A DNA stretch of 12,263 bases, taken from the NCBI GenBank assembly GCA_012064415.1, contig SSNU01000083.1, positions 166,513 to 178,775 of the forward strand. The letters run 5' to 3'. The notes beneath the pieces were generated by a model. It ran no database searches. It worked only from the letters and a program-made list of their open reading frames with translations, and was not told where the DNA came from. This DNA is from Gyrodactylus bullatarudis (lineage: Eukaryota > Platyhelminthes > Monogenea > Gyrodactylidea > Gyrodactylidae). Position 1 is the stretch's first letter. Each line of letters starts with the position of its first letter. The position numbers and the translations under genes were made by a program. This document shows positions 7,259-12,263 of this stretch, one piece after another.

Positions 7259-7944
7259 TTTTATCGAGAGTGATGAAAAAGAAACTAACCATCTTTTCAC
7301 ACATAATTATCAAATGAGAGACATCCAGATTGCTATCGAATTTCATCGTAGAAATAATCATCTGATAATTTGGATCGTGCCAAATGTTATACGATGAATC
7401 TTGTTTTCCATCTTCAACTTCCTCAATTAACTTCAAAATGAAGTCTCGCAAACATTTCAAGTTTATTCTGCCAAACATGAGGCTCAAGACTTCTGCTCTA
7501 AATGAATTCTCTTTGAACTCCGCATGTTCTTTACAAAATTTCTCAAAATCATTCACTGAAGTCTTGCAACTCACGAATTCTGTGTACAACTCTTCATAGT
7601 TTTCGTTAGAACTCATAAATTCCTCTTCCTGATCGTTGAATGTGATTAATTTGCCGCAAATATTGCTTTTCTCTAAAAAGTATTGGTAACAGAGGTAAAC
7701 TTTTTTTCCAATCAATGTCAAGTTCTCGATATTTACACAATCATTGGAATGAGCTGATATACAGGCCAGAAATATGCCCAAGTTGAAATTTTCTTGAAGA
7801 TATCTCAAGTTTAGAAAAAATCCATCATTAAAATTCTCACCGAGAAAAGTTTTGCTGCACAAAGAACTCAGCTTCATTTTGAATACATTTGCAGGAATTC
7901 TGTCATTTTTTATTGCCTTCATTAATATTTCAAAATGATTGTTT
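7258..7944 (-). CDS. Exon A: first copy of the six-cysteine domain; probable internal or first coding exon
   Basis: Unrecognised family. The exon is 687 bp (229 codons), phase 2 at both ends. First ATG at 7922-7920, used if the upstream exon is only 5' UTR; otherwise coding continues from an exon outside what I can identify. Landmarks: LCSK, FLNLRYL, LCYQYFL, SNICGKL, SCKTS, KFCKE, W-H-D-P-N-Y, SHLIIMCEKM, FFFITL. Splicing A to B to C keeps the frame: from the ATG at 7922 to the stop at 895 the joined frame is 685 codons including the stop. Cysteines are conserved without a visible signal peptide, so disulfides are not implied. They could be structural or metal-binding, but no classical zinc-finger spacing is seen. 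The alternative is a single-exon gene ending at TAA 7256-7254. Confidence 0.65.
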
Positions 7945-7958
7945 CTAAATTTAGTAGG
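7945..7958 (-). other. Predicted 3' splice acceptor of exon A, with branch-like motif
   Basis: Minus strand reads CCTACTAAATTTAG with AG at 7946-7945. CTACTAA resembles a branch point but is close to the AG. An in-frame TAA lies at 7967-7965. Confidence 0.5.
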
Positions 7959-8214
7959 AATGGTTTAAAAATTTTTTTGAAAGTATTCATTGATTAATTC
8001 TATTTATCTAAATAATAGGGAAAGATAACAAAGAAAACAACATTTTAAAAATCACAAAAAGCTTTATTGAATTCAATCCAAGAGAGAATAATAATAAAAT
8101 TTCAAAAATGTCACAAGATTACTAGTTAGGTGAAGTCAAATGTCTAATAATACCCATATATATCAAACTTGAGGACATTGTCTTCTAACACTTAGAAATT
8201 AGACAATCAGATCT
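7959..8214. other. Non-coding upstream flank of exon A
   Basis: AT-rich. AGCTTTATTGAATTC (about 8060) faintly resembles the stem III part of the PLE hammerheads, but no core boxes are present. I could not find an upstream exon on the minus strand here. Confidence 0.5.
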
Positions 8215-8525
8215 TCACACCCTTGCCCTGCTCTACTCATTTCACAGATCAAACCGACATGAACAAGGTAAAACCCAAAAACATAATCAAAATCCCACAC
8301 TTTACTCCAATCTCAGACATGGCAACCTCGATGGCAACAGAAACTCAAACCTCAACATTAGTTGATAATCTACCAGGCTGACATTTCTCACACGCCCCTC
8401 CCAGCAACATCAAATGATCGGAAAAGATTATTTTCTCAACCAGAAATCCAAGTCCCTACTCCTAATCGAAAACCATAGCAACCCAAAGCAACGATGGGGT
8501 CCCAGAAAATGCATAAATTCTTTAC
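8215..8525 (+). pseudogene. PLE-3: decayed C-terminal tail of the PLE polyprotein
   Basis: TQTSTLVDN (starting 8343) and, after a stop (TGA about 8378) and a frame change, NDRKRLFSQPEIQVP match TQTSTLVDN and ERKRFYSQPELQAP in the PLE-1 tail. A further in-frame TAG follows. Only the disordered tail after the endonuclease is left, so no activity is expected. Confidence 0.6.
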
Positions 8526-8555
8526 ATGACAAATCCCAAAACAGTAAAGAAGCCG

Positions 8556-8660
8556 ATCTCATTGGTCAGCAATACAAATAGTAGTTCCATTGGTTCAAAA
8601 CCAATGAATAACTGCAATTGGTCCAGACAACACTATTATGCCCTTTTATTATATAAAATT
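8556..8660 (+). promoter_or_regulatory. CCAAT cluster and TATA-like box of PLE-3
   Basis: ATTGG/CCAAT pentamers at 8561-8565, 8589-8593, 8601-8605 and 8617-8621 precede ATTATATAAAA (about 8647-8657). Two of them form an inverted repeat, CATTGGTT at 8588-8595 and AACCAATG at 8599-8606. This matches the order seen upstream of the other hammerheads and is probably a pseudo-LTR promoter. Confidence 0.4.
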
Positions 8661-8735
8661 TCATGAGTCGGTGTGAGGTCTGAAGAGTGCCGATGAAAAT
8701 AAAATCTTTTACAGGTGAAAGTCCTGTAAAGTTAG
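8660..8735 (+). ncRNA. Degenerate hammerhead ribozyme motif of PLE-3
   Basis: CTGAAGAG at 8680-8687 and GAAA at 8695-8698 align with PLE-1, with GTCGGTGT upstream in both. The base before GAAA is T where C is usual, and the residue expected to pair with A15.1 is not U. Stem I next to the core is mismatched. It is likely inactive. Confidence 0.5.
8708..8730 (+). repeat. Perfect 8-bp hairpin after the PLE-3 hammerhead core
   Basis: TTTACAGG (8708-8715) and CCTGTAAA (8723-8730) pair perfectly around a 7-nt loop TGAAAGT. It overlaps the expected cleavage side of the hammerhead and would compete with stem I or III. Confidence 0.5.
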
Positions 8736-9090
8736 AAAATCCAAGTCCGTTTATAATGGGCATATTTCAGTCGAATATCATTGGTTCCCTGTGAGGGCAA
8801 ATCGATATTCTGTCATGCATATTTTCAATTTTGAAATTAAAATTCAATCTTAAAGTCCTTAAAGTCCCACGCTGATAACTCTATCACATCATTAAAAACG
8901 CCATAACTTTCACACATTTCAACCTAACTAATTTATTTTAATTGTATTATAAGCATCAACTTAATTTCTTTGAATAATGTTAATTTCAACATTGAAAGAA
9001 AATTATCAGCAAAGTGAGTATTCAGTTTGATATTTGATTGATGAGAATAAATGAACTAATGGAAACATGAATTAAGATTTTAAAATTGTG
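8736..9090. other. Non-coding AT-rich spacer
   Basis: Lies between PLE-3 and the 3' end of PLE-1. No gene, splice-bounded exon or helicase sequence is visible, so PLE-1 is not flanked by Helitron on both sides. Confidence 0.5.
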
Positions 9091-9228
9091 TTATTTAGAG
9101 AAATAATAGTTTTCGTTTGGTTCTAAACTCATAAGGAAGGTTAGAGAAGACAGACGTATATTATAGTTGTTCGACATGAGTTGCCTGATTTCCTCGAAAA
9201 TATTCTGAGGTTGCTGACTGGAAGTCAT
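9091..9228 (-). CDS. PLE-1 pseudo-LTR: repeated N-terminal start of the element ORF
   Basis: ATG at 9228-9226 begins MTSSQQPQNIFEEIRQLM and runs 45 residues to a stop at 9091. The same frame is open further upstream, to a start at 9303, but that part translates the hammerhead and is not expected to be protein. The copy of this peptide at 4808 shows that it is the true PLE N-terminus, reproduced here because the 3' pseudo-LTR includes the first coding segment. The body ORF of PLE-1 lacks its own N-terminus. Confidence 0.55.
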   Translation of the reverse strand: MTSSQQPQNIFEEIRQLMSNNYNIRLSSLTFLMSLEPNENYYFSK

Positions 9229-9253
9229 GCTAGGATTAAGAACGAACGAAGTT

Positions 9254-9310
9254 ATTATGGTGAATAAAGCTTTATTTTCGTCGGTTCTCTTCAGACCAAA
9301 CACCGACTTG
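9254..9310 (-). ncRNA. Hammerhead ribozyme of PLE-1, best preserved in the window
   Basis: Minus strand: GGT-CTGAAGAG (9297-9287), a short stem II segment AACCGA, CGAAA (9280-9276), and a palindromic stem III AATAAAGCTTTATT (9276-9263). Predicted cleavage follows the C at 9262. Then comes ACC (9261-9259), pairing with GGT. Distal AAGT can pair with ACTT across an internal loop, the bipartite stem I typical of natural type I hammerheads. Position 7 of the CUGANGA box may vary, so CTGAAGA is acceptable. Stem II is the weakest part. Confidence 0.75.
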
Positions 9311-9390
9311 TTATATTTATATATATGAAAATTTAGAGAACATTATAAAATCTGCCCAATAGCATTTATTCAACCGTTCGCGACCAATAA
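9311..9390 (-). promoter_or_regulatory. CCAAT-type and TATA-like boxes upstream of the PLE-1 hammerhead
   Basis: CCAAT pentamers read on the plus strand at 9384-9388 and 9356-9360 (ATTGG on the PLE strand), with CATATATATAAATATAA at 9327-9311. The order and spacing resemble PLE-2 and PLE-3. Confidence 0.4.
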
Positions 9391-9404
9391 GAGGAGAGGA
9401 ATGT

Positions 9405-11813
9405 CTAAGCTCTCGGGACTGTGAGGAATTCATCTAATGTCCGAGTGCCGGGTGGTGCTCTTTTCCTCTGTTTCCCTCTTCTTTTTTGTTGCTTGGGAGA
9501 AACCGACAAATTCCTTTTCCGTGATGTGGAGGGGGCTTGCAATTCTGGTTGGGAGTAAAATCTCTTACGTTCATCATAGTTCTCAGTGGTTGTGTAGTTG
9601 TCAAGGGGATTGGAACTGTTAGGGATTGTTTCGATGGCGGTTTCACAACTAGAAGGAGAGTCATTATCAACTAATGTTGAGGTTTGTGTTATGTTCAATC
9701 TAGTTTCTGGGACATCGTTTTCCGATTCTCTTGTGGGGCATTTTTGGGTTGAAGTGAAAATTGGCTCGTTTTCGGCAGGTGAATTATCAACTGATGTTGA
9801 GATTGGAGGTGTATTGACCGAACTCGAGTCCAAGTTTCTTTCTTGGTGGGAAGGCTTCGCATTGTCTTTCTTGGTCATCTTTGAGACTTTCTTTATCATC
9901 TTGGACGCCTTGTGGAACTCAGCACCGGTGAAGCCCAGCTTCCTGCCCAGTATTTTCTGTGCACACAGAGAAGGTAGCTCTTCATTCACTAATTTTGCCT
10001 CTGCTATTTCTAAGATCTTCTGTGTGCGGAATTTGTTTAGCTTTGGATCCGCGGTGTATCTTATCCTGAAGTTTTCAATTCCTGCAGAGTGATTAGTTTG
10101 TCGGATATGTTCCTGAATAGATGAGCCATCGTTGCTAGGGTTTAGATGCTCCTTGATCCTTGCTGAGATCGGTCTTATTGTCATGCCAATGTAGGATTGT
10201 CCGCAGGAGCATTTGAACTCGTACACCACACCTTTTCTGTTGAGCCATTTGACCGGATCCTTGTTGCGGTCATTGAGCAGTTTGGTTGTTTTCGGCAGCA
10301 AACGTACTTTGTATCCCGGGAAGGTTTCTTTCGTTAGCTTGGAGAGTTTATTTTTCAGTATTGAGTTGGGAACGTCCCCTTTGAATGGTAGTTGTAGCAG
10401 CAGGTGTTTGGGGCTAGTTTCCTCTACTGTTTTGTCTATCTCTTTAATCCGGGCATGTTTCCGGATGAACTCTTTTGGGTAACCACATGATTCGAATTTG
10501 TTGAAGACCTTCCTGCGTTCCTCTTCCTGAAGGTTTGTTGAGACTATACGATAAATTTTCAGGAATTCACTTCTCACTAGACCTCTTTTTGTTTCAATTG
10601 GATTGAAGCTTGTATACGGCATGTATTGCGTGGGAATACCGGGTTTACTGTAAATCCTTGATGTGAAGTTTTCAGAGCTGGGGCATTTTTCGATTGAGGC
10701 TTCAAGGAAGTTTAGAGTGTTATTGATTTCTTTTTCCATGGTGAAGTTCAGTCTTGGATGCATCTGGTTCAGTTCAGCTAATATTTCATCCGGTTGCTGG
10801 TCATCGTTCAGTAGGATAAATGTGTCATCTACGTAGCGTAAATATAGGTTGGCTCTGTTGATGATACTTGACATTTTAGTAGATTCAATGGAGGCCAGAA
10901 ATATATCAGCTAGGATTGGACCAAGGGGGGTTCCCATGGCGACACCATCTTTCTGTCGGAAGTAGGAGCCATCAAATTTGAAATCAATGTTCTGGACCGT
11001 CATGAAGATGAGCGAGCAAACCTCATTTGCGGACATTGGGATGGTTGTTGGGTCATCACACTTGATCAATTCAGGGTGTTCTGTTAGTTTCAAACGTATG
11101 AAGTCTACTGTTTCTTTGAGGGGGACATTAGTGAATAGGGATGAAACGTCAAAGGAAACCATTAGGCCAGTGAACGGGTTCTTGTTTCTAAGTCTGTAAA
11201 GGAAATCATATACGTTAATGACTGAATATGGACATAAATGATCTCTCAATGGTTTCAAGACATCAGCCAGCCATTGGACTAGGCCGTGCTGAGGGCTTGG
11301 CGTCATATCGAGGATTGGCCGAAACTTCAAATCTTCGGTACCCTTGTGGATTTTTGGAAGGAGGTATAGCCGACATATTCCAGGGCCATTGGGACGTATA
11401 TTGTTGGATGTCTTCTGGGACATTATTTTCTTCTCAACCAAGTTGTCAATTTTCCTGTTTACCGAGGCCAGGAATTTGATGGATCTTTTTTCAGCCTCTG
11501 TATTGTCAAGCTGTCTGAACATCCTGACGTCACTGATGAGCGTTCTTCCCTTTCGATAATATTCCTCCGAATTGAGTACAGCGATTCCCGAACCTTTGTC
11601 TAAGTCTGAAATAAGTACACTGGGGTTGTTGCGAAGTGAGGCTAAGGCTTGGTAGTGGTCTGTTGTGAGATAAGGGAAGTCGATTTTCTGTTGTTTGTAT
11701 TGGACCCTCGCATCGTTTAGAACTGTATTGAATCTCTCATGTATCTGTTTGTCGGAAGGGGTGAGATTTTTGAGTTGGTTGTAGAACAATTCAAAACCAA
11801 TGTCAGTCTCCAA
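9405..11813 (-). CDS. PLE-1 reverse transcriptase with GIY-YIG endonuclease (5' partial)
   Basis: It encodes the Penelope-type retrotransposition enzyme: a telomerase-related RT fused to a C-terminal GIY-YIG nuclease that nicks target DNA. Over 802 residues from 11813: LLPKIHK (151-157) and FRPILD (164-169) of the RT core; the first catalytic Asp in SFDVSSLFTNVP (220-231); GVAMGTPLGP (290-299); the YVDD box (327-330); then GVVY (528-531), CSCG (535-538), YIG (541-543), R552 and EH (555-556) of the nuclease, with HIRQTNH closing a Cys/His cluster. The tail after ~640 is polar, repeats TS-VDN motifs and ends in a Lys/Arg-rich patch before a stop at 9407-9405. The codon at 11813 is TTG and not a real start; the frame stays PLE-like to about 11843 (VPNRRNINLE), then enters foreign DNA. 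The N-terminus is missing. No internal stop or frameshift is seen, so this copy is young or recently decayed. Confidence 0.9.
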   Translation of the reverse strand: METDIGFELFYNQLKNLTPSDKQIHERFNTVLNDARVQYKQQKIDFPYLTTDHYQALASLRNNPSVLISDLDKGSGIAVLNSEEYYRKGRTLISDVRMFRQLDNTEAEKRSIKFLASVNRKIDNLVEKKIMSQKTSNNIRPNGPGICRLYLLPKIHKGTEDLKFRPILDMTPSPQHGLVQWLADVLKPLRDHLCPYSVINVYDFLYRLRNKNPFTGLMVSFDVSSLFTNVPLKETVDFIRLKLTEHPELIKCDDPTTIPMSANEVCSLIFMTVQNIDFKFDGSYFRQKDGVAMGTPLGPILADIFLASIESTKMSSIINRANLYLRYVDDTFILLNDDQQPDEILAELNQMHPRLNFTMEKEINNTLNFLEASIEKCPSSENFTSRIYSKPGIPTQYMPYTSFNPIETKRGLVRSEFLKIYRIVSTNLQEEERRKVFNKFESCGYPKEFIRKHARIKEIDKTVEETSPKHLLLQLPFKGDVPNSILKNKLSKLTKETFPGYKVRLLPKTTKLLNDRNKDPVKWLNRKGVVYEFKCSCGQSYIGMTIRPISARIKEHLNPSNDGSSIQEHIRQTNHSAGIENFRIRYTADPKLNKFRTQKILEIAEAKLVNEELPSLCAQKILGRKLGFTGAEFHKASKMIKKVSKMTKKDNAKPSHQERNLDSSSVNTPPISTSVDNSPAENEPIFTSTQKCPTRESENDVPETRLNITQTSTLVDNDSPSSCETAIETIPNSSNPLDNYTTTENYDERKRFYSQPELQAPSTSRKRNLSVSPKQQKRRGKQRKRAPPGTRTLDEFLTVPRA

Positions 11814-11842
11814 GTTTATATTACGTCTGTTTGGAACGCAAA

Positions 11843-12263
11843 ACAGTTATCGATATAGATCAGGCAGTAAATTTCCCTACGGAGTTTTTAAATAATCTTG
11901 AAATATCAGGTTTACCTCCTCACATTTTAGAACTCAAGCCTGTGATACTTTTAAGAAACATCGAACAACCCAAGTTATGCAATGGAACTAGATTAGCTAT
12001 AAAGCAACTTTATCCTAATGTATTATCAGCTGTTATTATATCAGGTTCATACAGTGGAGAAACTGTTTTCATACCGAAAATGCCTTTGGTTCCAAATGAC
12101 TGCATCGTAGATTACAAAAGGTTACAATTTCCAATACGTTTAGCTTTCGCCATAACCATTAACAAAGCACAAGGACAGTCTTTAGAAGTCTGCGGTATCG
12201 ATTTAGAAAACGATTGTTTTTCTCATGGCCAATTCTATGTTGCATGCTCTAGAGTCGGTGGAG
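11843..12263 (+). CDS. Helitron / PIF1-type helicase, C-terminal part (both ends incomplete)
   Basis: Open from about 11843 to the window end in one frame. The order VNFPTEFLN, SGLPPHILELK, LLRNIEQPKLCNGTRL, FAITINKAQGQSL and FYVACSRVGG is the C-terminal helicase region of Helitron Rep-helicases, the last two being the late SF1 motifs. ATP-driven DNA unwinding is the family role, in rolling-circle transposition. Between LELK and PVILLRN the usual VG-small tripeptide appears deleted. The upstream part is missing because PLE-1 sequence begins there. The rest of the element may continue beyond 12263. A genomic PIF1 gene is less likely given the LCNGTRL and PPHILELK wording typical of Helitrons. 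Confidence 0.85.

Larger units (their letters stand above)
8215..8735 (+). mobile_element. PLE-3: 3' remnant of a plus-strand Penelope-like element
   Basis: It combines a decayed C-terminal coding tail, a CCAAT/TATA block and a hammerhead-like core in the same order as PLE-1 and PLE-2. No RT or endonuclease portion remains. Both boundaries are approximate. Confidence 0.6.
9091..11843 (-). mobile_element. PLE-1: 5'-truncated Penelope-like retroelement, otherwise well preserved
   Basis: Minus-strand order: RT, GIY-YIG endonuclease, charged tail, stop at 9405, CCAAT and TATA-like sequence, hammerhead ribozyme, 33-nt leader, and a restart of the element ORF (N-terminal peptide). The 5' end is cut near 11843, where plus-strand helicase sequence begins. 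The 3' limit near 9091 is taken from the end of the short ORF and is uncertain. Confidence 0.8.

Noticed and set aside
895..7944. Similarity of the CY-YFL motif to aphid bicycle-gene CYC motifs and their phase-2 exons
   Set aside because: Bicycle genes have many very small exons and a signal peptide; here the exons are ~700 bp, cysteine spacing differs and no signal peptide is seen.
8050..8080. Possible fifth hammerhead remnant (AGCTTTATTG)
   Set aside because: No CTGANGA or GAAA core boxes at the right spacing; similarity limited to a short AT-rich palindrome.
8566..8763. 65-residue minus-strand frame
   Set aside because: Antisense to the PLE-3 CCAAT/TATA/hammerhead block; no conservation with the other copies.
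9437..11559. Several plus-strand frames (up to 164 aa) opposite PLE-1
   Set aside because: Shadows of the 802-codon RT-endonuclease frame, whose catalytic motifs fix the true strand.
1..12263. CRISPR arrays, tRNA or rRNA genes
   Set aside because: No regularly spaced direct repeats with unique spacers and no cloverleaf or rRNA-like sequence noticed on either strand.

Overview
The window looks like nuclear DNA of a metazoan, probably an invertebrate: it is AT-rich, has no bacterial-style gene packing, holds coding blocks bounded by splice-site consensus sequences, and is crowded with Penelope-like retroelements (PLEs) plus part of a Helitron helicase. The species cannot be named from the sequence.

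Layout. (1) 1-880: non-coding flank with a GA microsatellite. (2) 895-1573, 6045-6755 and 7258-7944, all on the minus strand: three diverged copies of one unrecognised ~230-residue domain, named here C, B and A in transcription order A, B, C. Homology between copies continues upstream of the first ATGs to a shared AG acceptor. Copies A and B end at a GTAAGT donor. Copy C lacks any ATG near its start and ends in a stop followed by AATAAA. All junctions are phase 2, so A, B and C join in frame. They are best read as tandemly duplicated symmetric exons of one gene, although three separate genes cannot be excluded. (3) 1641-5035, inside the proposed B-C intron, is a nest of elements: the 5' part of a plus-strand PLE (PLE-4), split between its hammerhead motif and its ATG by a ~3.0 kb unit with ~380 bp inverted arms (1783-4806). 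That unit contains a decayed minus-strand PLE (PLE-2). A 131-bp hairpin element interrupts the PLE-4 N-terminus. (4) 5159-5585: a fold-back repeat. (5) 8215-8735: a plus-strand PLE 3' remnant (PLE-3). (6) 9091-11843: a 5'-truncated but otherwise open minus-strand PLE (PLE-1) with reverse transcriptase and GIY-YIG endonuclease. (7) 11843-12263: plus-strand C-terminal part of a Helitron/PIF1-type helicase running off the window.

How the parts relate. The four PLE copies show a shared module of CCAAT boxes (not clear in PLE-4), TATA-like sequence and hammerhead ribozyme core, with a short leader and the ATG of the element ORF in three of them. In PLE-1 and PLE-2 the predicted cleavage site lies 33 and 35 nt before the ATG. 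The repeats appear to have expanded the introns and flanks of the host gene without entering its three coding blocks.
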